Assembly: GCA_002408105.1 (NCBI GenBank)
Contig: DHQM01000134.1
Coordinates: forward strand, 1,677 to 8,821
Source: Gammaproteobacteria bacterium UBA5338
GTDB lineage: Bacteria > Pseudomonadota > Gammaproteobacteria > Pseudomonadales > UBA5862
Direction of reading: 5' to 3'
Length of the DNA: 7,145 bases
Position 1 is the stretch's first letter. Every line of letters starts with the position of its first letter. The translations under genes were made by a program, and so were the position numbers. The notes beneath the pieces are model-generated. The model ran no database searches. It worked only from the letters and a program-made list of their open reading frames with translations, and was not told where the DNA came from. This document shows, piece after piece, positions 1 to 6,300 of this stretch.

Positions 1-70
1 AATTATAGATTCCAAGCTCTATGACTTAGCAAAAAAAATCTATTGGAATCTAGGCAAAATACCATTCTAA
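1..70 (+). CDS. C-terminal tail of an unidentified protein (5' end outside window)
   Basis: Reading from base 2 there is an open frame of 22 codons that ends at TAA 68-70. The tail is rich in Lys, Ile and aromatic residues and ends in NLGKIPF. It is followed within about 50 bases by a GTT core-like site (120) and then by the next gene, which is the arrangement expected for the last residues of a preceding cassette gene. Nothing in so short a piece identifies a family, and an open frame of this length can occur by chance in AT-rich DNA. Confidence 0.3.
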   Translation, partial: IIDSKLYDLAKKIYWNLGKIPF

Positions 71-126
71 AATCCACTTAAACGGGACTCCCCCTTCCGG
101 GCAGATTTTTGATTTCGGCGTTAACT
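71..126 (+). other. Possible attC right half / cassette junction
   Basis: The stretch after the stop at 70 ends in TTTCGGCGTTAACT (113-126), which looks like the right-hand end of an attC site: a GTT core (GTTAACT, 120-126) preceded by GGC. The third purine of the GTTRRRY consensus is a C here. I cannot find a convincing left-hand partner (ACTTAAAC near 77-84 is the nearest), so a complete folded attC is not shown. It is supported mainly by context: the next gene begins 37 bases after the core, like the two cassettes downstream. Confidence 0.25.
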
Positions 127-411
127 CCACGAGTGAGTCAGAGCTCCCAATTTATAAGTGTTATGGAACTGATATTTTTACTTTTGATAATTTTCTCTGT
201 AGCACTTCGGCTATTTCTAAATTCCCCCTGCTACAAGGGAAGATCGGGTGAGAGGAAAATTGGAAACAGACTCAGAGAGTTTGCTGGAAAATCTGATGGG
301 GCCAGGTGTTTGCATAATATAATTTTATACACGCATGATGGAACTACACAGATAGACCACATATTGGTATCAGAGACCGGTATTTTTGTTATCGAAACCA
401 AGAATATGAGT

Positions 412-446
412 CCAACCGCAGGCGACGGCTTAATCGGGCGTTGGGG
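412..446 (+). repeat. Right half of an attC-like integron recombination site
   Basis: CGGCTTAA (426-433), then six bases, then GTTGGGG (440-446) reproduces the L'-spacer-R' order of integron attC sites; the CGGCTTAA...GCGTT pattern is well known from aadA-type cassettes. The last base of GTTGGGG departs from GTTRRRY. The matching left half (RYYYAAC plus TTAAGCCG) is absent; NERD coding sequence stands in its place, though GTCCAAC at 410-416 resembles an inverse core. A site only 37 bases long would be too short for a normal attC, so this is best read as a half site left by a deletion. Confidence 0.45.
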
Positions 447-468
447 CCACAGTCGAAACGTTATAAAT

Positions 469-474
469 AGGAAG
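469..474 (+). promoter_or_regulatory. Ribosome binding site of the VOC gene
   Basis: AGGAAG lies seven bases before ATG 482 and is a good Shine-Dalgarno match; a second purine run (AAAGGA, 475-480) is too close to the ATG to be the main site. It fixes the start at 482. Confidence 0.6.
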
Positions 475-481
475 AAAGGAA

Positions 482-910
482 ATGGAGCCACGTGTTAGCA
501 TCATCACATTAGGTGTATCAAACCTGAAGAAATCCTACGAATTTTATACTGCTCTTGGCTTTCCTTCTTCCAAAAAGCCAGAAGATGGCATCGTGTTTTT
601 CAAGACTGCTGGTGTGTGTCTGGCTCTGTACCCTTTGGATAAGTTGGCAAAAGATGTATCGCCTGATTTTGATTCAAAGCGTTCGGGGTTTTCTGGTTTT
701 ACGTTGGCTCACAATACAAAATCAAAAGCTGAAGTAGACACGATTTTAGAATTAGCAAAAAGAGCAGGTGCTAAAATCGAAAAACCAGCTCAAGAGGTGT
801 TTTGGGGCGGTTATAGTGGCTATTTCTCTGATCCTGATGGTCATTTATGGGAAGTTGCCTATGGTGACTGCTGGGAGTTTAACGAGGATGGAAGCTTAGT
901 CATTGACTAA
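482..910 (+). CDS. VOC-superfamily (glyoxalase/bleomycin-resistance fold) protein
   Basis: This is a complete 142-residue protein. The N-terminal half opens with a beta strand (VSIITLGV, 5-12) and the helix SYEFYTALGFPS, the classic start of a VOC module. The C-terminal half has VFWGGYSGYFSDPDGHLWEVAYG, with the conserved DPDG turn and the Glu of WEVA that is often a metal ligand. The family covers lyases, dioxygenases, isomerases and drug-binding resistance proteins, usually as dimers with a metal in each site; the substrate cannot be told from the sequence. Close relatives with the FPxFTLAHN and EKPAQxVFWGGYSGYFSDPDG wording are familiar to me as small stand-alone cytoplasmic proteins, often carried on integron cassettes. 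Context agrees: the gene starts 42 bases after a GTT core and is followed three bases later by an attC-like left half. It overlaps the end of the broken NERD frame by 17 bases. Confidence 0.88.
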   Translation: MEPRVSIITLGVSNLKKSYEFYTALGFPSSKKPEDGIVFFKTAGVCLALYPLDKLAKDVSPDFDSKRSGFSGFTLAHNTKSKAEVDTILELAKRAGAKIEKPAQEVFWGGYSGYFSDPDGHLWEVAYGDCWEFNEDGSLVID

Positions 911-913
911 AAG

Positions 914-991
914 CCCTAACAAGTGCGTCAATTTGGCCGCCAAAGGCGGCATTTCGATGCGCTACACCCTACTTTTCTGGTCGAGTTAACC
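914..991 (+). repeat. attC-like site after the VOC gene
   Basis: CCCTAACAAGTGCGTCAA (914-931) matches the left end of many Vibrio/marine-type attC sites (inverse core ending in TAAC, then AA and L''), although position one is C instead of a purine. A perfect hairpin follows: GCCGCC (936-941), loop AAA, GGCGGC (945-950). The proposed right end is GTTAACC (985-991), a near match to GTTRRRY. The outer arms pair poorly (TAAC/GTTA, and GCG/CGC around the hairpin), so the right half may be degenerate or come from another site. The hairpin has no T-run and is not a good terminator. Confidence 0.45.
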
Positions 992-1033
992 TTATCATTA
1001 ATTTTTATTCCCAGTACGAGGGTGATAACTAAA

Positions 1034-1231
1034 GTGCTACGAGTGATACTGATGTTGATTACCGCATGCACTCTATTTGGGTGTAGCAACAGAGCGATTT
1101 ACGAGAACATTCAATTACATAATCGGCAGCAGTGCGCTCAGCTGCCGCCGTCGCAATATGATGACTGTATGGAAGAAATAAACAAATCCTATGATGAGTA
1201 TGAACGGGAGCGCGAGGAGAGTCTTGAGTAA
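1034..1231 (+). CDS. Small lipoprotein, function unknown
   Basis: The predicted product is 65 residues from GTG 1034. GAGGG at 1018-1022 is the only visible ribosome site and lies 11 bases upstream. GTG 1022 is an in-frame alternative that adds MITK but then has no ribosome site. The N-terminus MLRVILMLITACTLFGC has an arginine, a hydrophobic stretch and the lipobox LFGC, with Cys17 the expected lipidated residue. The Ser that follows gives no inner-membrane retention signal by the Asp+2 rule, so outer-membrane sorting is likely if the host is Gram-negative. The mature part is only about 49 residues, has two more cysteines (in QQCAQLP and YDDCMEE) that could form a disulfide, and ends in a highly charged, probably helical tail (YDEYEREREESLE). 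I do not recognise a named family. It starts 49 bases after the core-like site at 985, which suggests a separate cassette. Confidence 0.65.
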   Translation: MLRVILMLITACTLFGCSNRAIYENIQLHNRQQCAQLPPSQYDDCMEEINKSYDEYEREREESLE

Positions 1232-1349
1232 AAAATGGCTGCTCTATCCCACTGGGCTAATCAAAACTCATCACTATTGTCCCATTATCTGCCTCAGCGA
1301 TGTTTTTTCTCTCTGGCCTAGCTATGCTCGGTGGCGGAGTGTCCGCTAA
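1224..1349 (+). CDS. Possible very small ORF ending inside the attC-like site
   Basis: A 41-codon frame can be read from TTG 1224 (MSKKWLLYPTG...), with AGGAG at 1215-1219 as a possible ribosome site. An ATG at 1200 in the same frame would make 49 residues. The frame overlaps the end of the lipoprotein gene and ends at TAA 1347-1349, which is part of the TAAC inverse core of the next attC-like site. Cassette genes often end this way. The peptide is rich in Trp, Tyr, Cys and Arg, ends in YARWRSVR and resembles nothing I know. It could well be a chance frame or a gene remnant. Confidence 0.2.
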   Translation: MSKKWLLYPTGLIKTHHYCPIICLSDVFSLWPSYARWRSVR

Positions 1350-1403
1350 CAATCACTTGAATAACTACCTCGCAAAATCAAGCGCCGTCTCTTTCTGTTA
1401 AGC
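1344..1403 (+). repeat. attC-like site closing the cassette region
   Basis: CGCTAACAA (1344-1352) resembles an attC inverse core, and GTTAAGC (1397-1403) fits GTTRRRY exactly. The span of 60 bases is a normal attC length. CACTTGA (1354-1360) can pair with TCAAGCG (1379-1385) with one mismatch, as an L''/L' stem would, but the spacers to the cores are unequal (3 and 11 bases), which is not canonical. It lies close to the change from AT-rich to GC-rich sequence, so it may be the last junction of the array. Confidence 0.4.
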
Positions 1404-1721
1404 GAGGTGTGATACACGCAAAGGGGGTGAGACCAACCAGCACCGCCCCTTCGGGGCTGAAACTCGCTGCGCTCGGCCGCTGTTGGGGGCGCTCTGCTGC
1501 AGCGAGTACAGAAAAAGGCAGCTCCGGAAAAGACCTGTAGGTTTTGAAACATGGTGACGGGCCCACCAGTTCTGATGGGGGCCGTCACTGTTTTCGCAGG
1601 CTGGCAGCCCATCTGGTTCGTACCAGCCCCAAGCCCCACGCACCCCCCACCGGCACCAAGGGGCGCACCCTCATTCATAAGCGTCCGGCAGCATTGCGCC
1701 TGGACGGATGGCTGTGCTTTC
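1404..1721. other. Gene-free spacer with several hairpins
   Basis: No frame here looks like a real gene on either strand; the open frames are low-complexity Pro/Ala/Arg-rich readings of GC-rich DNA. Visible structure: a small hairpin GCCCC-TTC-GGGGC (1445-1457); nine-base inverted arms ACTCGCTGC (1462-1470) and GCAGCGAGT (1499-1507); and a terminator-like hairpin at 1554-1588. CCAAC (1433-1437) and GTTGG (1482-1486) also face each other across a span of normal attC size. The imuA gene that usually precedes imuB is not present here. Confidence 0.6.
1554..1594 (+). terminator. Candidate intrinsic terminator
   Basis: GTGACGG (1554/1555-1560) pairs with CCGTCAC (1582-1588). After one mismatch the stem goes on with CCC/GGG around a loop of about 14 bases. 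The stem is followed by TGTTTTCG. The T-run is short (four), so termination would be weak, but the position is right for insulating the imuB promoter from transcription of the left-hand genes. Confidence 0.3.
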
Positions 1722-1748
1722 ATATACTGCATATTTGTGCAGTATATT
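1719..1748 (+). promoter_or_regulatory. Probable sigma70 promoter of imuB-dnaE2
   Basis: TTCATA (1719-1724, 4 of 6 to TTGACA) and TATATT (1743-1748, 5 of 6 to TATAAT) are 18 bases apart, with the LexA-type palindrome spanning the space between them. Transcription would start near 1755, leaving only about nine bases of leader before ATG 1764. Confidence 0.45.
1722..1747 (+). promoter_or_regulatory. LexA-type SOS operator of imuB-dnaE2
   Basis: Two perfect ten-base arms, ATATACTGCA (1722-1731) and TGCAGTATAT (1738-1747), flank a six-base AT-rich spacer. The inner 20 bases (1725-1744) match the E. coli LexA consensus TACTGTATATATATACAGTA at 16 of 20 positions; the symmetric changes are CTGc/gCAG for CTGT/ACAG. 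It sits 16 bases before the proposed imuB start, overlaps the likely promoter, and precedes a gene pair that is SOS-regulated in many bacteria. The site predicts repression by LexA and induction by DNA damage. Confidence 0.8.
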
Positions 1749-1763
1749 GCTGGGCCACCTTAC

Positions 1764-3317
1764 ATGTCTGCCTCCCCTCCACTTCCGCCTTCGGTGCTGA
1801 GCACGCCAGCCATTTTGGATGGCGTGCGCCGTGGTCCGAGTTCGGGCGAGCCACGCACCACAACACAGCAACAACGCCCTGCCCCCCTGTGGCTGGCATG
1901 CCGATTGCCGAAGCTGGCGTTGGAAGTGCTGGAGCTGGCTGCGGACACCACCACGGCGACCGTGCAGCGCCTCAACGGCCGGCCAGAAATTGCCCAGGCA
2001 ACGGCCGCAGCCGAGCAGGCAGGCATCCGCCCAGGGATGCCCCTGGAGGCCGCCTACGCCCTTTGTTCCACCCTGCAGGTGTGCTCCAGAAACCTGCAGG
2101 CGGAAGCCTCAGTGCGCCAGCAGGTGGCGGATTGGGCCTTACAGTTCAGTTCCTGGGTCAGCCTGGATCACGCACCCCTGGTGCTGGTGGAAATCGGCGC
2201 GAGCCTGCGTTTGTTCAATGGCCTGGAAGCCCTGACACAGGCTTTTTCCTCGGGTGTACGGCGTTTGGGTCTACAACTCGATGTCGGTGTGGCCCCAACC
2301 CCAAAAGGCGCCGCACTGTTGGCGCAGCACCGCCCAGGATCGCACTGCCTGGGGCCCGATTCTCTGCACCGCACACTGCGCACCATCCCCCTGCACGCCC
2401 TCAGCCTCTCGGGGTCCATCCGGGCCCGGTTGCACCAGGCCGGCATGCACCAGCTTCAGGATCTGTGGCGGCTTCCTCGGGGTGACCTGGGGCGGCGCTA
2501 CGGAGCTGCCCTTTTGCGGGAGCTTGATGAACTCGAAGGCCGCAGGGGCACCCCCTTGCGGCGCTTTCATCAGCCACCGCGATTCAATGCCCGCCAGGAA
2601 TTGCCCACGGGCATGCGCAACTACCACCGATTTTTCCCCGCCATTGAGGCTCTGCTGCTGCAATTGCAGCAGTTTCTACACCAGCAGGATGCGCTGGCCG
2701 GTGCGCTGGACTTTCAATTGCACCATGCCCAAGGGGCCAGCCCATTGAGGGTTGGCCTGCGCCAACCCAACCGCGATGCCCACCACTGCGCCGCACTCAC
2801 CCAGGAACACCTGGCGCGCATGCAATTGCCGGCGGCAGTGATCGACATCGAACTCACGGTGACAGACCTGCGACCCTTTGCCGCTACCAGCTGCCAGCTG
2901 TTTGCCGATCAGGAAGCCGCGCCCACCCAGCCAACCCACACCCGTGCCTTTCCGGAAGCATTGGCAGGCCTGCTGGAGCGCATTGAGGCACGCCTTGGTC
3001 CCAATGTCTCCACCACCCTCGCCCTGCAGGAGGACCATCGCCCCGAGTGCGCCTGGGTGGCCAACCGGCTCCGGCCTGATCCAGCCGCGGTGGCAGACAG
3101 CCCAAGGCCCCTGTGGCTATTGCCCGAGCCTGAGCCAATTGACATTGCTCCACTGCAACTCGACCCCGACATCGAGCGCATCGAGAGTGGCTGGTGGGAC
3201 AACCAGCCGGTGCGGCGCGATTATCGCCGGGCCTGGTCGGCCACGGGCATTCGATATTGGATTTTTCGCGAAGCCGGTGCCCCCAATCAATGGTACCTGC
3301 ACGGCCTGTTCGGCTAG
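1764..3317 (+). CDS. imuB: ImuB, inactive Y-family polymerase homologue (mutasome adaptor)
   Basis: From ATG 1764 the protein is 517 residues, normal for ImuB. The frame is open upstream to 1551, but that would place the operator inside the gene, so 1764 is preferred, although no ribosome site is visible. Family similarity begins at LWLACRLPKLALEV (residues 42-55) and goes on with GIRPGMPLEAAYALC, ALQFSSWVSLDHAPLVLVEIG and SLRLFNGLEA, the ImuB version of the polymerase palm. Typical Y-family catalytic acidic residues are not evident, as expected. A helix-hairpin-helix and little-finger region follows. SCQLF (376-380) is in the place of the clamp-binding motif. The C-terminus (RIESGWWDNQPVRRDYRRAW ... 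WYLHGLFG) is diagnostic. ImuB brings DnaE2 to the beta clamp for mutagenic translesion synthesis. It is the first gene after a LexA-type operator and is followed 15 bases later by dnaE2. The first 40 residues are a Pro/Ser/Thr-rich extension of unknown value. Confidence 0.92.
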   Translation: MSASPPLPPSVLSTPAILDGVRRGPSSGEPRTTTQQQRPAPLWLACRLPKLALEVLELAADTTTATVQRLNGRPEIAQATAAAEQAGIRPGMPLEAAYALCSTLQVCSRNLQAEASVRQQVADWALQFSSWVSLDHAPLVLVEIGASLRLFNGLEALTQAFSSGVRRLGLQLDVGVAPTPKGAALLAQHRPGSHCLGPDSLHRTLRTIPLHALSLSGSIRARLHQAGMHQLQDLWRLPRGDLGRRYGAALLRELDELEGRRGTPLRRFHQPPRFNARQELPTGMRNYHRFFPAIEALLLQLQQFLHQQDALAGALDFQLHHAQGASPLRVGLRQPNRDAHHCAALTQEHLARMQLPAAVIDIELTVTDLRPFAATSCQLFADQEAAPTQPTHTRAFPEALAGLLERIEARLGPNVSTTLALQEDHRPECAWVANRLRPDPAAVADSPRPLWLLPEPEPIDIAPLQLDPDIERIESGWWDNQPVRRDYRRAWSATGIRYWIFREAGAPNQWYLHGLFG

Positions 3318-3332
3318 CCTCGGGGGTGTTTA

Positions 3333-6300
3333 TTGGCTGTCAATCACCACTCCCCGGTCCCGCCACCTGCAGGGTTCGCCGAACTCCACTGCCTCAGCAA
3401 TTTCAGTTTTTTGCGGGGTGCATCCCACCCGGAGGAACTGATTCAACAGGCCCACCAATTGGGTTATCAAGCCCTGGCCCTTACCGATGAGTGTTCTCTC
3501 GCCGGAGTGGTCCGCGCCCACCTTGCCACCCGTGAGCACCCGCTCAAACTGATTTTCGGGAGCGAGTTTCGGCTCGACTGCGGCCTCAAATGCGTGTTGC
3601 TCGCCACCGATCGGGCCAGTTATGGAAGGCTGTGTGCCTTCATCAGCAAAGGACGGCGCAGCGCCACCAAGGGAAGCTACCGGCTCAGCCGCAAAGACCT
3701 GGAAACCAGCGACCTGCAGGGATGCCTTGCCCTGTGGCTGCCCGGCCCAGGTGAAGCCCTGCACCGGGAAGCAGATGGCGAGTGGCTGCGGGGCCTGTTC
3801 CCTGAAGCCTTGTGGATTGGGGTTGAGCTGTTCCTGAGCGGCACAGACCACGCCCAACTGTCCCGCCTCACTCAACTCGGAAACCAACTCCGGGTGCCCT
3901 TGGTGGCCTGCAATGACGTGCACATGCACAGGCGCAGCCGGCAGCCCCTGCAGGACTGCCTCACCGCCATCCGCCTCAACCAGCCGGTATCGAGCCTGGG
4001 CCATCGCCTCTACCCCAATGCCGAGCGCCATCTGCGCTCCTTGCCGGCACTGGCGCAAATTTACCCGACCGATCTCCTGCAAGAGAGCCTGCGGGTGGCC
4101 GAGCGCTGCCACTTTCGCCTAGATGAACTGCGCTATGAATACCCACCCGAATTGGTTCCGGACGGGCACAGCCCCATCCATTGGCTCCACCACCTGACCC
4201 AACAAGGTGCCGAGCAGCGCTGGCCCCAAGGTGTGCCACCCTCAGTCAAACGCCAGATCGACCACGAACTCGCCCTCATTAAGGAACTGGGCTACGAACC
4301 TTTTTTTCTGACCGTGCACGACCTGGTGCGGTTTGCACGCGCGCGCGGAATTCTCTGCCAGGGCCGTGGCTCTGCAGCCAATTCAGCGGTGTGCTATTGC
4401 CTCGGCATCACCGAGGTTGACCCGGCACGCATGTCCTTGCTGTTCGAGCGGTTCATCTCTCGCGAGCGCAACGAGCCACCCGACATCGACGTCGACTTCG
4501 AGCACGAGCGGCGCGAAGAAGTCATCCAATACATCTACACCAAATACGGCCGCCACCGCGCAGCCCTGGCGGCCACCGTCATCGCGTACCGAGGCAAAAG
4601 TGCGGCCAGAGACCTTGCCAAGGCCCTGGGATTTGCTCCAGAGCAGGTGGACCGCCTGGGCCGCGGCATCGACCGCTTCAGCGGTTCGAAGCTGTTGCCT
4701 GACCGCCTCCGTGAAGCTGGGTTCGATCCGGATAACCCGCGCATTGTGCGCCTGCTGCAGCTGATGGAAGAACTGCGTGGGTTCCCACGCCACCTGTCCC
4801 AGCATGTGGGTGGCTTTGTCATTGCTGCCGAGCACTTGGACCACCTGGTGCCCACAGAGAATGCCGCCATGGCCGGGCGCACGGTGATCGAGTGGGACAA
4901 GGATGACCTTGAGGCCCTGGGTCTTTTGAAGGTGGATGTGCTCGCCCTCGGCATGCTGAGCGCAGTTCGCAAAGCCTTGGAACTGGTCAGCCGGGAACAA
5001 GGCAAGCCCTTTGCCATGCAGGATGTACCGCCGGAAGATCCAGCGGTATACCGCATGCTGCAACAGGGCGACAGCATTGGCGTGTTTCAAATCGAATCCC
5101 GCGCCCAGATGTCGATGCTGCCGAGGCTCAAACCCAGCAACTACTACGACCTGGTGGTGCAGATCGCCATCGTGCGCCCAGGGCCGATTCAGGGCGACAT
5201 GGTGCACCCCTATCTCGCCCGCCGTTCCGGGGCCGAAGCCATCACCTACCCAAGCCCAGAGGTACAGACCGTGCTCGAGCGCACCTTGGGGGTGCCCATT
5301 TTCCAGGAGCAGGTCATGCAACTGGCCATGGTGGCTGCTGGTTTCACCCCTGGTGAGGCCGATCAGTTGCGCCGGGCCATGGCAGCCTGGAAGCGCAAAG
5401 GTGGCCTGGAGCCTTTTGAACAGCGGCTGCTTCAAGGCATGCGCGAACGGGGCTACGAGGATGACTTTGCCGAACGCTTGTTTCGCCAAATACGTGGCTT
5501 TGGTGACTACGGCTTTCCGGAATCACATTCCGCCAGTTTTGCCTTGCTGGCCTATGTGTCCGCCTGGCTCAAGTGCCACCACCCGGCCGCCTTCACCTGC
5601 GCCCTGCTCAACAGCCAACCCATGGGTTTCTATGGCCCGTCTCAACTGGTTCAGGATGCCCAGCGCCACGGGGTTGAAGTGCGCCCGGTCGATGTCAACC
5701 ACAGTGATTGGGACTGTGCCTTGGAGCCAGGTCCAACACAGGGGCCGGCCCTACGCCTTGGTCTGCGCCTGGTCAAAGGCCTGAGTTCTGCCGGTGCCAA
5801 TGCCCTGGTGAATGCCCGGCAGCAGCGGCCCTACGATGACCTGACCGACCTGGTTCTGCGCAGCGGCCTGGACACCAAGGATGTAAACAGCCTCACCGCT
5901 GCCGATGCCCTGCGCACCCTGAGTGGGCACCGCCACAAGGCCGCCTGGGAAGGGGCCGGTGTTGAACGGCCGGCGCCCCTGTTCCCACGCTTCGATTTTC
6001 AGGAAGCCACACCCATGTTGGTCAAGCCACAAACCGGTGAAGACATGGCTGCGGACTACAACAGCCTGGGCTTGAGTCTGACCGCACACCCGCTGGCCCT
6101 GCTGCGCACCCGGCTGGAGCGACGCCGGGCTGTCTCCAGTGCCCGGCTGTGGGAGTTGGCCAATGGAGCCAGTGCGCGACTGGCAGGTCTGGTGGTGTGC
6201 CGGCAAAGCCCCTCCACCGCTTCTGGCGTTACTTTCGTGACCCTGGAAGACGAAGAAGGGACCACCAACGTGATTGTGTGGCCGGCCACGGGGGCGGCGC

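Larger units (their letters stand above)
163..498 (+). pseudogene. Truncated NERD-domain (nuclease-related) membrane-anchored protein
   Basis: The predicted product is 111 residues from ATG 163. The frame is open upstream to a TTG at 109, but ATG 163 gives the more natural start: residues 1-19 are one hydrophobic, probably membrane-spanning segment (MELIFLLLIIFSVALRLF). Then comes the first two thirds of a NERD domain: a GERKIG motif (29-34) and a core with QIDHILVS (63-70) and GIFVIETKN (73-81). D65, E78 and K80 fit the D...ExK pattern of the restriction-endonuclease-like fold. After M82 the similarity stops abruptly. Family members normally go on with a glycine/tryptophan segment and more strands, and are about 200 residues or longer. 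Here the last 29 residues are read from an attC-like half site and the leader of the next gene, so the gene appears broken near base 409. NERD proteins are thought to act on DNA, but their substrates are mostly unknown. No clear ribosome site precedes 163. Confidence 0.6.

Noticed and set aside
231..491. Minus-strand open frame of 86 codons over the NERD gene
   Set aside because: It lies opposite the NERD motifs and has no features of its own.
1346..1732. Minus-strand open frame of 128 codons in the spacer
   Set aside because: Its composition (Ala, Gly, Pro, Arg, Cys) is that of random GC-rich DNA. It spans hairpins and an attC-like site and shows no domain.
1551..1763. Longer imuB start at ATG 1551 giving 588 residues
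   Set aside because: It would place the LexA-type operator and promoter inside the coding region; the added residues are low-complexity and match nothing in the family.
1764..1886. Remnant of imuA fused to the front of imuB
   Set aside because: I looked for the Walker-type and GGGWP-like ImuA signatures in all frames; only chance fragments (such as LPP...GP) appear.
1544..2485. Plus-strand open frame of 313 codons overlapping imuB
   Set aside because: It is a shifted-frame reading of imuB, rich in Pro, Ala and Arg without domain features; imuB in the other frame has clear family motifs.
3330..4112. Minus-strand open frame of 260 codons
   Set aside because: It is antisense to the PHP domain of dnaE2 and arises from GC-rich codon bias; no recognisable domain.
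4383..5489. Minus-strand open frame of 368 codons
   Set aside because: It is antisense to the dnaE2 polymerase core, whose sense reading has all the expected motifs; long antisense frames are common in such genes.
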